Shown here: positions 20,133-31,546 of the stretch, in pieces
Position numbering within the stretch: position 1 is the stretch's first letter
Layout: each line of letters starts with the position of its first letter
Assembly (NCBI GenBank): GCA_964035575.1
Contig: OZ037870.1
Location: 1-64,000 of the forward strand
DNA: 64,000 bases
DNA from: Rhynchopus sp. YZ270_cl-10
Lineage: Eukaryota; Euglenozoa; Diplonemea; Diplonemida; Diplonemidae
Reading direction: 5' to 3'
Notes under the pieces: model-generated
Told to the model about the DNA's origin: nothing
The model's database searches: none
The model's input: only the letters and a program-made list of their open reading frames with translations
Translations under genes and position numbers: made by a program

Positions 20133-20844
20133 TTTTGTTTGTTATTTGTATTTGAAATGTACTGTACTGAAAGATAATGGTGGGTGCAGAGGGAGAAAAT
20201 AAGAGGGGGTTTTTGGGGGGATCTGTTTTCAATGCATGGATTATTTGAAAAAAAAATTAGGAAATGGCAAACACAAAAAAAGGGGGGAAACCGGCTTTCC
20301 AAATTGCATGGCGTCTCTGAAGGTTGCAAACCAAATCTGTGCCACATAATCATCAAAACCCACACCCCCACCACTGTGGTACCCCCACACCCCCCACCAA
20401 AACGGCGCTAAACTAAAGGGAATCTACTGGCCATTTAGACCCAAAAAAATTAATTCGAAAATCGATAAAACTTCAAAGTGATGAAAAAAATATGAAGTAG
20501 AACTGTTTTTGCTTTTTGTTTGCCTTTGTTAACGAGTACCTCGCCATTATTGAAAAAAAAAACTTTCTTACCGAAACCATCTGTTTATGTTGCCAATCCA
20601 GCATTTGTGTCCAGCTGAGGACAAATTCTTTGCAGCGCATCCAAATCGTAAAAAAAAAAAAAAAAACTTAACTTGAAGGTGCAGAGTAGCTATTTCTTAA
20701 CAACAAATAGGCATTATCTCTCTCGAGAATCGATAAGTGTCCTCGAGTGCCCAAAGGGCACGAGAGGGACACGAACCGATTCGAGCGTGAAATTATGACC
20801 CATTTTGGAGTTAATAAGGTTGTCTTGTGTTTGTGGTGAAAATC
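20133..20844. other. Intergenic, AT-rich
   Basis: No gene seen. A near-palindromic GTGTCCTCGAGTGCCC...GGGCACGAGAGGGACAC stretch lies at about 20738-20773 and could fold. Otherwise A-runs. Confidence 0.45.
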
Positions 20845-21583
20845 TTATCTCATTGCTTTTCTATTCAGCTTGCGCAATTTCTCGATTTCCTTGTCTTGCT
20901 TCTGTGGAGAATAAATATTCAGAAAAAGATCATTGTGTTTAGCTATTGATGGCGCCGATACCAGCACTGAAAGCACAACACAATACGGTTACACTTTGAT
21001 TTGCTAATACTGCGTGTACGGGGGAAAATAATGACAATTGACATACAATCTTGTTCTGCCTGCCCTCTGTAGTGCTGTTCTCAAACATCTTTGCGAAGTC
21101 CATTTGTTTGTTCTGTTCCCAGGGGAGGGGGTAGTTTGCTTCGTTTTTGTTCATGACGTGGAGGGCAAAGACTTGCGAGTTGTAGATCTGCTGTGGGTTG
21201 AGGATGCACTGCATGAGAAGCGGTGGCATGAAGGCCCAGCGCAGGTGCAGCAGTGCGATGACACCTGTGGACACGAGGATACGCAGCATCATCTGCTTGA
21301 GGTGCTGCAGGTGGTAGTCGCGCACAGTCATCTCGACAGGCTCCTTCTTTGCTTCCGCTGCAGGGTCTGCACTGAACATGCTCTGCTCCATGACCTGCAC
21401 CTTGGTCATATTGTTCTTCGACGTCACCACATGGTAAATGTACAGCATACACGCCCAGCACAACCCCTGTGCAAGCAGGTACGTCATCCTCAAGTACAGC
21501 ACATTGTCCTCATTAGAGAAGTCCACTGCACGCACCAGACCGTACATAACGGCCAGCGGCACAACCTGCATCAATATCGTCAT
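20845..21583 (-). CDS. PHO88: PHO88/SND3-family ER membrane protein
   Basis: Exon 1 is 21583-21047 and exon 2 is 20901-20845, with a 145-nt intron (donor GTATGT, acceptor CTCCACAG, phase 0); the product is 197 residues, close to the yeast length of 188. Characteristic parts are an N-terminal hydrophobic segment, TVRDYHLQHLKQ, and RWAFMPPLLMQCIL...NSQVFALHV, which matches the PLL-Q-IL...VKIH stretch of the family. Exon 2 gives a charged tail (KQDKEIEKLRKLNRKAMR). Yeast Pho88 is the SND3 factor of signal-recognition-particle-independent targeting to the ER and was first linked to phosphate uptake. Reading through the donor gives a false longer tail. Confidence 0.85.
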
Positions 21584-23138
21584 TGTAAATTCAAAAAAAG
21601 TCCCCTGATTTTGATAAGGAGGCGGGTAGGAAGAGGGTTGGAGAGAGAGACAGAGAGAGAGAATTTCCTTTTTTTTTGGTATTATTGCTGCATTCCTTTG
21701 GGGTGGGGGGGCGGAGGTGGAGGGGGGGGGGGGTGATGTGCTTACCTTTCTGTCATTGGAAGTTCGTCACTCGAGAGGAGAAAATAGGAAGTAGTCAGAA
21801 AAATAATCAGAAAAAAGACAACAAAAATTGTAGTGTTTGGACACATTACCATCAAAGAGACACAGGTTTTGATACTTTCGTTGGTTTTAGTGTCTCCGCC
21901 AGTCTTCACTACTGTGCACTACCACCCCGCCAGCAAAGGGTGTGCTTGCAAATAGACGGCAAAACCTTTGTCAGATTATTATTTGCGCATTAACCTGTAA
22001 TAAAACGGGTTTGAATACGTCCCCCATCCACTTAGATACCCGAATGCAAAACAATGAATAGAGTATATCACAGCAACATACACACAAAGTGGAAATTCAG
22101 AGGTACTTAAAAAGTACCACCCAACCAGCCCCTCTGACGCGATCTATAATGAAAACCTTTACAACACTGCACAAAAAAAAAAAGAGAGAATGAGCGTCTA
22201 GCACAGAACGTTAAGAATCCTCGGAATACACAAAATGGGGGGAAGGCTGTTCTAAACGACGTGCGCTCTGCCCGATAAAGGCTCATAGCTGTGAAAGCAA
22301 CGGCAGGACACGCAAAACCCATGCCTCAGTCTCTTTTCTCTCCAAATGCTTTTTTAACAAATACTTTTAACAACATAACAACCCAAAACATGCAACTTTT
22401 TGACAAACGGGGGGAAAGGGGATACAGTACTTGGGGATATACTTGGGACAACTGAGAAGAAACACCTGGGGTTGGTTGGGCAGTGGGTTCTTCCTGTATC
22501 TTTTATCAGATGCTTTAGTTCTTGCAAGGTGTCTTATCGTATTGGTTTATGTGAAAAGACTTACAAGATTCGTTGTGTCGGTCCCTGGTTGACCAGCACA
22601 AAAAAAAAAACAGACACACAAAAAAAACGTTTTTTTTTAGGAGCAAGGAAGGACACTCACCCACGACGTTCCCATTTCAAAAAAACATATTTAATTGGGG
22701 GGAGAAAAAGAATGGCTGGGGGAATCTAAAGGGGGGGGAATGGGGGGGAAAACAGACATAAATCGATAACAAAAAATACGCAAGAAAATCACACACTAAA
22801 AAAGAGGGGGGTTTGAAGAGAAGAAAATGGAAAGTTGACAAGATGGTATTCCTCTTGTGCTCACACATCAATGAATGGTTGCATGAGTCTAAAGCCTTAG
22901 CGTCATTGGTATCACCTTTAAAATGTGATAATAAAGCTGATAATGCAGGCACAACCCCTACCCCCCGTTCAGGTTTTAAGATCCTTTTTCTCCCTGAATT
23001 TGCGTCATTTTTGTGCTCCAAAATCAGAGCATATGACCACACAGGTCCACCACCCCACCCCTACAAAAAACGAACAAAAATTGACTTTCTTTTTCTTCGC
23101 AAGGACAGCATTTATTTGTGGCAAAGTGGGAAACAACC
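21584..23138. other. Intergenic, no gene seen
   Basis: G-runs, A-runs and AT-rich sequence. A GGTACTTAAAAAGTACC palindrome lies at 22110-22127. Positions 22929-22955 (GATAATGCAGGCACA) weakly match the repeat at 28117 and 46385. Nothing coding was identified. Confidence 0.45.
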
Positions 23139-26100
23139 TTAGTACCCACGGGGCGGCGAGGCAGCCAAGAGCGGGGAGGGTGTGGGTGACACCGAACCGT
23201 AGCGGACGGACTGGGGGCGGAGGTAGTGTGAGGAGATGGTGGGGGGTGGGAGGCGGAGGCGGCTGAGTTCGTTCTGCACGTCCTCTGTGAACATGGCGCC
23301 GTAGGACTGCAGTGCGAGAAGGTCGTCGACGGGTTCGTCTTTGATCTGCTCGAGGAGCTTGCTGAGGGAAATGATGTCAGCCGCCTTAGCGGACACACCG
23401 TTCTTGCGCCCTTTGGTCGGTCGTGAATGCGATGCGTCCACAAGCGCCTTGATCTTGTCGTGCGCCAGCCGTAGGTTCCCCGCACGGTCTGCGTGCTGCC
23501 GTATCGACCCATGAAAACGCGTTGCAATCTCAGACGACTTCGTGTTCAGCTCCTGCTCCAACATCTCGCACCGCCCTGCCGTCTCCTCCAACAGCTCTGT
23601 CGACCGCTTTCTGATGTTCAACCGCGCACGGTCCTCAGAATCCTTCAGCACCTCAAGCTGCTTCTGGATCTGCGCCAACCCGACCTCCGTCTGCGCAAGC
23701 TTCGACGCCACCTGCTTCTCATGCACAACCAAATGCGAACGCATGCCCTCCAGCAGCTCGCCCAGGGGCTGGCACTTCTTCCCGGAGTGCCGCCCGACAC
23801 TGGCGCAGATGGTGCAGGTCAGCTCCTCCTCCCCCACGCAGTAGAGGCTCAGCTCCTCGGAGGGGTGCAGCGGGCACATCACCAGTGTAGGCTGTGTTGG
23901 GGATGGTTGCAGGCTTTTGATGTTCGCGTTGAGCCCCATGAGCGACACAAAGGACGACGTGGTGGCATGAGGCTCCTGCTGCGGCATTGTAGGCTGGCGA
24001 TGAGGGCTCGTGCTCCCACCGTTCGCGTACGGCTGCAGCGGGTTTGGTGTGGAGGTGTACGGCAGTGGCGACGGCAGCCCACCCGACACATTCAGCCCTG
24101 CAGGGGGCAACTCTGGCGGCGGTGGCGAGACCTTGAGGTACACAAGATAGCGCGGCACGACACGGTCCGGGTCTGTAAGGACGTAGCGTGTGGCGGTCTT
24201 CATCTGGTCCAGCGAGGTGTCTGCGTTGACCGCACCCTTGTGTGCGTGGGCGTAGTCCATCGCAATGGAGTCGCCCTGATAGCTGATGCCCTTTGGAGGG
24301 TTGGACGGACCGCACACCTTGAGGGCCTGGCGGTTGAGTGAGGAGTGCGAGCTCTGTGGTACGCGTACGACGCGCCCTGTGAGCACCTCGCACAGCAGCA
24401 GCATCGCACTCTCGCCACCCGGGTGGCGTGCGGCCTCCTCAATGTTCGCCTCTGTGCTGAACTGCAGACTGCGGTGGCGCCGCAGCTCTGCGTGGAAGCC
24501 CTCCTGCATCACCTCTGAGATCGCAGGCAGCGTCGGGCCTGCGTAGTACAGCACCTTAGGCTGGCGGCAGCCAGACTGCAGACGGACACGCGACTTGTCG
24601 TAGCGGGAGATCTGGTTTTGGCTGGGGAGCAGCTGCACCACGCGGTGGACCTGTGGTATGCAATGGATGTTTTGGGGTGATGCAACAGTGGGAATATGCA
24701 GGGGGGTTGAGTGGGGTGGTGTTCATACCGAGAAGGTGCTGTCGCCACAAGAGGATGTGTGTCGGAGCACCTCGCTGACCATCGCGTAGTCCTGCGAGGT
24801 GGGGTTGAGCACAACGCGTTTGCCTTTGTGCTTTGCGATGAGCTGCTGTGAGTCTTCGTGGTGCTCGTGGTGCGATTCGGATGGGTCATCAAACGTGTCT
24901 GCGCCAGTCTCGCTGCTGACGGTCATCATAGAGCCACGTGCACGTCCACGCTTGTGTGACGTCTCCCTGGCAGGGGAGCGCGACCCACTGCGTCCCTTGC
25001 GCTTCTTGGCGCTCTTCTTGCGCAGTAGAGCAGAGATACCGTCCAGGTCAGATGTGTCCCCACTCTCAGACTCCTGCACAGCCTTCTTCCCACGCTTCTC
25101 GCGCCAGAGGGTGCCAATGCGCAGCGCATCCAGCTTGGAGAACTTCAGGTTGTCGGTGAGCAGGCTCATCAGCTGGTCTTCGTTAGCATGGCTGATGTCC
25201 TTGATGGAGGCACCGTTCTCGGAAAGCGCTTTCTTGAAGTTTGCCCAGAGGTCTGTCGAGTTTGCTGTGGGCGGTGGTGGTGGTGGTGCTGCAGCGAGGC
25301 GTGCGGCCTCGACAGCAGCGTCCTTCTCCTTTGCGGCAGCGTCCTTCTTCACAGCCTCGAGCTGGTCCGTCAGCTCCTTGATCTCTGCCTGGCGGCGGGA
25401 GCGCTCCTTGACTGTCTCGACACCCTCCGTACGTTGCGCCTGCAGGGACTCGCGCTTGGCCTCCTCCTGGTCTTCGTAGGCATGGCGCAGGTCTGTCTCT
25501 TTCTCCTGCATGCTCTTCATGCGCTCCTCGATCTTCTTCTTCTTCTTCTCCACCTTCGCGTTTGTCTCAATCTGGTCGCGTTCGTCCTTCGACTTCTGCA
25601 GCTTCTTGCGCAGCTCCTCCTTCTCCTTCAACTCGGCTTCGTACTTCTTACTCATCTCTTCTGCTTGCGACTTCGCTGCCGCCATCTCCGCCACCTGCTG
25701 CGGGGAAGGCTCTGCAGGTGTCGGCGGTGCCACTGGCCCCTGCGGTGCGTGGGTAGGTGTCTCCAGCGGCGTAGGCAGCTTCGCCACAGTGCTCTCTCTG
25801 CGCGGTGGGTCAGAGAACTCCTCGTCCACGATGACGCTGCTCACACGGCGGATGGGCGACCCAGGCTCAAGCTCTGTACGCGGCATTGGCGAAGGCATAT
25901 CCTTTGTCTGTGCAATGATCGCAGTCCACTCAGCTTCTGTCACCATGTGGCTGTCCGGAAGCTCTTTCAACTTGCGATGCACATTCATCATGTCCTTCAC
26001 ACCAAGTAGGTTCAAACTGTTCCGCGGCAGCGAGTGGAGGTACTCCTGCAGGGAAGCACGCCGTACGGAGGGTGCGCCCTTGGCTGCTGCGCCGAACAGC

Positions 26101-27446
26101 CCTTTCACGTGGTTGCGTGTTGGTGTGGGTGGCGGCTCCAGAGCACGCCCTATGCTGGTGACCGGACTGGGCGGCACATCATGAGCTTGCGGCCCTTGCC
26201 GCGGGGTGCCCAAGGCACCACGTGGCGCCTGCTTCACGGCAGACAGCTTGAAGAGCACGGCCTCCTCCTTATGCTCTGCAGTGGCCACCAGCTGTACACG
26301 CACCCCTTCCGCCCGCTTGGGGTTCTGATCGTAGCCAAGCACCCGCCCATAACGGCCGTTGTACTGCGGGAGGTTGTGCCGGATCTCGACAGAACAGTTC
26401 CTTGGCGGCATATGCTGCAGACGTCTCTTAGGGTACAACTCCTCTCTGTGCGTTGTCGCCCAGCTGGGCTCAGGCTTGACCAGGATGGAGTCACCCTGCG
26501 GCTCGACGACGGAGCCTCTCGCAGCGTGGTCCTCTGGGTGTATCGGGTTCTCTAGCGGACGGATGTAGACCACCTTCCCTGGCATCCACGACAGCAACGA
26601 CCCCTGACTCCCCGCCACGCTCGGGGAACGCAGCTGCTGGATGCTGACACCCCCACGGCCACGCCCGGACCCTGCAACAGAGGGCTGCCTCTGCACCCCC
26701 AGGGCAGGGCTCTCTGCAGGCACACCTGGCCCTGGGCTTGGCGGCGGCATCTGCCCATTCTTCTGCGCCAACCCTATGATGCCACCCATCAGTGCATTCA
26801 CAGAACCCTGCCGCCCAGGAGACCCTAACGACTTCCCACGGAACGGCGTGCCCCTTCCCATATTGGGAGACGTCCCGCCACGCCCTCCTCCTTGAAGCTG
26901 ACTTCGCGCCAATGTCGCAGAACTCCCACCACCGGCACCACGCCCACCCAACCCTAACGGCGGGGCTATCCCTGGTGTTGCTGCCCCCTTCGGCCCCAAA
27001 GGCGACTTTGGCACAGGAGACCCACGCTGTCTGTTGATCATCGACAATATATCCTGCGCACTCTTCTGCAACGGCGAGCCTGGCGGACCTCCTGTTGGGG
27101 TGCCAGGCTTGGGGGCAGGCTTTGCTCCGCTGGGTGTGCCTGGGGGTTTTTTTCCTAGGCCTGCGAGGATGCTGTGTGCGGCTGACATAGAGGAAGCACG
27201 TTGTGGTGTGGTGGGGGGTGCTGCACCTTTCGGGCGCGGCGACGCGAGCGTGCTTCCACTACGATGAGACTGCGCCAGCTGCTGTGCGGACAGCCCTGCA
27301 GGTCTCCTTGGTGCAGGCGAAGCAGGAGGGAGCGGCGCTGCAGCCTCCGGGGCTGCTTCACTCGCAGCATCATCCACAGTCGCCTCAGACTTCGTCACCT
27401 GACTCCCCCTCTCACTCCCTTTCTTCTTCTTTGAAAAGAAACCCAT
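23139..27446 (-). CDS. PARP-like ART domain fused to B-box and coiled coil, 1409 residues
   Basis: Exon 1 is 27446-24729 and exon 2 is 24650-23139 (78-nt intron, GTATGA...CCACAG, phase 0). N-terminus: MGFFSKKKKG, then about 300 low-complexity Pro/Gly/Ser residues, a long charged coiled coil (about 600-740) and a SAM-like helical block (LWANFKKALSENG...). The ART domain crosses the splice: LNPTSQDYAMV, then VHRVVQLL, KVLYYAGP, MLLLCEVLTGR, VVPRYLVYL. A B-box zinc finger follows (CPLHPSEELSLYC, CTIC, H...), then a coiled coil as in TRIM proteins. The PARP His-Gly appears as AGP, and the Glu-Tyr near the end as RY. The His/Glu residues for NAD use and polymer growth are therefore not conserved, and activity is doubtful. 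Confidence 0.75.
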
Positions 27447-28574
27447 CTTTTAATCGAGCAGGGGAGAGAAAACGAATCGGGAGGGAAAAATAGGGGAGAG
27501 AAAAGAAAAACAAATTTGGGTAGGGGGAAAAAAAACTGAAGATATCCCCCTAAGCAGGCTGTGGCATTTCTATGTACAAATTGGAGCCTTTTGGGGAAGG
27601 GGGGGTTGTGTGTTCTGTGGATGAGGGTGGACGGTGGGCGGTTAATTGGGTGGATGGTTCTGTTGGGTTTGAGGGGAAAAAATGGGGGTTAAGAAAAAAT
27701 TCATTGTGGGAGGTCTGTTGCAGATTCTCTTTAGTTCAATGCATCGACAAGAAGTGCGCTACTGCAACGTAGGGGGTTTTTCTTCCATATCTGAGGTAAG
27801 ATCATCTCAAAGCCATAAATGAGCAAAACAGTTTTGAGAGAATTTGCAAAGGAAATGGAAAATGGAAATAGGTCAAATTGCAGTAACTTTTCCCCCCCAG
27901 AATATACACAGTACGCTTACGATACTTGCAACGTTTTTTATTTGTTGTTAAAGTTTGGTCCGATTAGCGCACAACAGATTCTTTTGTCGAACACTCAGCT
28001 CTTTTATTTTCTTTTTGCAGATTTTGTTGTTGTGGTATTACGTGAAGAACACAGTCTCTCACCACAAGGGGGAAGGGAGCAGGCTAGGCGGAGATAGAGT
28101 AAAAGAAAAGAAAAGAAAAGTGAAGTTATTGATGCAGGCACATCCGACTGACCCACGATGCCAGCCCCAGATGAAAGCGCAAATACCCCAGAGAAAAAGA
28201 AAAGTTGAAGGACGAATATGCCTCGCGAGGGACATCTTGTCTCAGAACAATCTGGTGTGATAACCCGACCTAGCCATAAAAGATGTCAACAGATGGGGAA
28301 AGCCGACAACCTTTATTGAAAAAGATTCAGCGTCTCCCCAATACAATGAATGACGAGCGAACCATGCGAAAAACTCTTCACACTTCTAAGATGAATATGC
28401 CTCTTGCACACACATCTTACAAATTAACATTAATGAGATGACCCTGCCTCTTGGTGGCTTAAAAAAAGGGGTCAGTTTGTGGGAATGGGACAAACAATGT
28501 TGCTGTTGCTTTAACGACGTTAAGAAAATTGTGAACGATAAAGTCAATTTTAAAAGTCAAATTTTGCGCGGCTA
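27447..28574. other. Intergenic with one dispersed-repeat copy
   Basis: Positions 28117-28185 (ATGCAGGCACATCCGACTGA...) match 46385-46455 at most positions. The remainder is purine-rich leader and AT-rich DNA without a recognisable gene. Confidence 0.5.
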
Positions 28575-28979
28575 TCAGACCAGCGTGGTGACGTGGTACG
28601 ACATAAAGAGAAGGGAAACGTAACGGGATGCGGCACCGAGGGCGCGTACGAGGTTGAACGTGTTGGGTTTACCGATGCAAAGGGCACCAATAGCGAAGAT
28701 GGGGTTGGACAGGAGCCCTGCGAGCACTGCGTAGTTGGCTGCGTCAGACAGCGGTGCACCCGACGCCTTCGACGCAAAGTGCAGTGCAGTGTACAGCACC
28801 ATCAGCAGCGGGTGGTACTCAGCCATGTTCAGCTGAACAGCGTGGTACGTCTTCAGGCCGGGGTGCAGGCTTTTCTTCGAGGCAATACGGTAGTAGCTCA
28901 TGCCCAGGGCACAGAACACTGCCATGGCGCCCTGGATGCCCACTGCCTGCAGGGCGAAGTTTGCGGAGAACATAGACAT
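28575..28979 (-). CDS. MAPEG-family membrane protein, copy 1
   Basis: 134 residues from ATG 28979 with four hydrophobic segments. NMAEYHPLLMVLY (about residues 53-65) is the conserved Asn/Glu-containing block of MAPEG proteins, the family of microsomal glutathione transferases and prostaglandin E synthase. The likely role is glutathione-dependent chemistry on lipids or xenobiotics in the ER membrane; the substrate is unknown. The leader upstream is a CACAACACAAC-type A/C-rich stretch after CTCAACACAG. It is a tandem paralogue of the gene at 29368. Confidence 0.85.
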   Translation of the reverse strand: MSMFSANFALQAVGIQGAMAVFCALGMSYYRIASKKSLHPGLKTYHAVQLNMAEYHPLLMVLYTALHFASKASGAPLSDAANYAVLAGLLSNPIFAIGALCIGKPNTFNLVRALGAASRYVSLLFMSYHVTTLV

Positions 28980-29367
28980 GGTGGCTTTGGGGTGTTGTGA
29001 TGTGTTGTGTTGTGCTGTGTTGAGGGTGTGGAATTCAGGTTTATTTTTGGGAGGGGGGGCAACGACAAAGTTGTGGAGTATGGTGTGTTGGTATCGTTTG
29101 TATCCAAGAAATACTGTTCCTATGTGTGCGCAACGACCTCTTCGGACCGTTTTTGAGTGAATTTGCAAGGATGGAAAATGGAAAATGGAAAATGGGGTGG
29201 GAAAATGCAGTAGTTTTTTTTCCCCGAGAATCTACACAATCCGGGGAATAAATGCAAGAAAAAGGCAGAAAACCCGGCTTTTCTATTGTTTGTCCTGACG
29301 AAGTATCTCGTCACAGAAAAAAAATCAAAAGGCTTGGCCACACCCTCACCAAAAACTGAGAAGACGC
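28980..29367. other. Spacer between the MAPEG genes
   Basis: No gene. Three repeats of GGAAAAT occur at 29174-29194. The spacer holds the A/C-rich leader of the downstream copy and the 3' end of the upstream one. Confidence 0.5.
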
Positions 29368-29763
29368 TCACGCCTTTGCAACGAGGTAAGACATCCATGC
29401 GACGGAGAGGTAACGCAGGCCGGCTGCGATCGCACGGACGGGGTTGAACTTGCCGCGCACACCGATGTGCATGCCGGCAAGCCAGAAGAGGGGAGACGAG
29501 ATGAGCCCACACAGAATGGCGCGCCGTTCCTCCTTGGTGAGCGCCCTGCTCTCCGCCTGCGCCTTGAAGTGCAGCACAGCGTACAGCACCATCAGCAGCG
29601 GGTGGTACTCCGCCATGTTCAGCTGCAGGGCGTGGAAGTCCTCGAAGTCTGGGTGCATCTTCCCCAGCCACCTTGCTGCAATACGCAGGTAGCTCATCTT
29701 CAGGCCTGCTACAGTTGCGAAGGCACCTTGGATGCCCACCGCCGTCAATGCCACAGATGTCAT
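29368..29763 (-). CDS. MAPEG-family membrane protein, copy 2
   Basis: 131 residues from ATG 29763. It shares with copy 1 the opening A.GIQGA, the block NMAEYHPLLMVLY, the third-helix region LxSxPxFxxG and the tail RYxSxxxMSYxV. Identity by eye is roughly 45 percent, so the duplication is not recent. Membrane topology and family assignment are as expected for a MAPEG of about 130-150 residues. Confidence 0.85.
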   Translation of the reverse strand: MTSVALTAVGIQGAFATVAGLKMSYLRIAARWLGKMHPDFEDFHALQLNMAEYHPLLMVLYAVLHFKAQAESRALTKEERRAILCGLISSPLFWLAGMHIGVRGKFNPVRAIAAGLRYLSVAWMSYLVAKA

Positions 29764-30096
29764 CTTAATGCTTTTGTGTATCTTTAGGGTGGTCAACAAA
29801 AGGTCAAAAAGGGAATCAACATGGGAAGGAAAGAAAAAGAAAGACGGAGACATATTGCACTGTACTAACTAGACTACGCCGCCTCGTGGAAACGAGGTAG
29901 GTGCTTTTGGGCGTTTACAGAAACTGTCGACAAAAATAAAAAGTAAAGAGAGAGGGTTCCACGAATGGTCACCCACGGGGTTAAATTTGTGCCTGTATAC
30001 AGAGAACAAACCACCTCAAGTTATGGTTAAATGGAAAGAAGACACTCCGGGGCCCCAACATGCCTAAAAAAACAACACATCTGGATTTTGTTTCCT
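29764..30096. other. Intergenic, no gene seen
   Basis: Mixed sequence upstream of MAPEG copy 2 and downstream of the unknown gene. No repeats or RNA genes recognised. Confidence 0.5.
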
Positions 30097-30999
30097 TTAC
30101 CAGGGGGAGAGAAGTGACTCTGCTGCAAGCTGCCGTCGGGATGCGTCTGGAGCGACACCAACACCAACACCCCCACGCCCATCAGCCCTCTCTACATGGT
30201 TTGGTTCGTCCTCCTTCTTAAAAGGCTCCGGCAAGGGGCATAAACTATTTCGCTTTGTGCCCACTGCACCGAGGAAGGAGGCAAACCCGAGCTGACGGAG
30301 GGAACGTGGTGCAACGCTTGCTGCCATGACGTCGTCCGAGACTGGTGGGGGTGCGGGGAGCGTGCATGCGAGTGTGTGTGCGAGGGCGTGCAGGCGTGCC
30401 TCGTCGGCAGCGCTCTGTGCACGGCGCCGTTCCTCTGCGTGCAGCAGGCACAGCGCTGCGGTGTCTGCCTTTACTCTCGGCACCTTCCCTCTGTGCACCC
30501 TGCGTGCCGCAACACGGCAGCCGACCATGCGTATCCTGCTGCGCACCTTGCGCCTCTGCTGCCACACCACACACGACACTGCCCCCTCCAGCCGCCCCAA
30601 CACCTCTACCGACATCGGCACCGCAGTCTCAGGGCACTCTGCTAAACATGCCTTTTCTTGACACGACACAACTCTGCCGCAATGTGCACAGCTCGCACGC
30701 TCTGATGTCACCCATGGCACCGTGCAGGCTCCGCTTGCGAAGACTTCTGTGAGGGGGCCAAGTGGTGCGGCAGTGGATGGGTGGTGGAGGTCTGCGTACG
30801 GCCCGTTCACTGCCTGGCAGGATGCATCTGCGGTGCGTGCCTGCGTGACAAGGCAGGAGAGGCGCGACTGGACAAGCTGTGCCACAGAGGGGTCCCCACC
30901 GCGCAGTGCCTTCTCGATGACACGCAAGGCGCACGACACAGCAGCGTTGCTGCCGTTTGTGTTGCGCAATGTGGGAAGGGTGCGGGTGTTGGGGTGCAT
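30097..30999 (-). CDS. Unknown protein with a Cys cluster
   Basis: 300 codons from ATG 30999; the frame extends upstream only through non-ATG codons. The strong third-position GC bias of the neighbouring genes is present. The one feature that stands out is ASCAHCGRVVSCQEKACLAEC (four to five Cys within 21 residues), which could bind zinc. An Arg-rich stretch follows (WQQRRKVRSRIRM...RRVHRGKVPRVK), then a helical Ala/His segment and a disordered Gly/Val tail. I recognise no family. An origin by overprinting cannot be excluded, since other frames are also open here. Confidence 0.5.
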   Translation of the reverse strand: MHPNTRTLPTLRNTNGSNAAVSCALRVIEKALRGGDPSVAQLVQSRLSCLVTQARTADASCQAVNGPYADLHHPSTAAPLGPLTEVFASGACTVPWVTSERASCAHCGRVVSCQEKACLAECPETAVPMSVEVLGRLEGAVSCVVWQQRRKVRSRIRMVGCRVAARRVHRGKVPRVKADTAALCLLHAEERRRAQSAADEARLHALAHTLACTLPAPPPVSDDVMAASVAPRSLRQLGFASFLGAVGTKRNSLCPLPEPFKKEDEPNHVERADGRGGVGVGVAPDASRRQLAAESLLSPW

Positions 31000-31546
31000 T
31001 GAAGGAGAAAAGAGAAGGGGGGTGCTAAACGCCTCTGCACGCAGGGACACCAAGAACAGCAGGGGAACAGTTGGCAAAGATGAAAAGCGGTGCTTGGTCA
31101 CCGAACAACACCACCACCCCCCACCTGGTTGGAGTTGTTAGTGAATATTTTTGGGTTTTGGGACAGGGATAAGGGCAAATCTTGTCAGGGGGGAATGGTA
31201 CTCGTTTAATATTCCTTTAGCGGTGCGGGGGGGGCGAAGAAAGAAAACTGCTGGGGGTAGGTTCTTGTGTTCCTCTCCCGCTTATTAATTACTACTGGGT
31301 GGCACATAGGGTGTAGGCGCGTGGCACGTGGCCGTGGCTCTCCCCTCCCTGAGTGTCAAAAGGAAAAAGGTTACAGCTGGATTGCCGTTTCGGGGCAGGA
31401 ACACAAATGGGCACTCCACAACAGAACGAAAACCCCACACCAAGCACACAGACACAGACCCTCCCTCCCCCCACGAACCTTTCGCAAAAGCCTGAAACCG
31501 CTGTTGCGCTGCTTTCCACACACACAGCATGCCCACAGAGGCGTCT
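31000..31546. other. Intergenic, no gene seen
   Basis: Separates the unknown gene from the 3' end of the LUC7 gene. It includes a pyrimidine-rich leader and G-tracts. No structure recognised. Confidence 0.45.
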
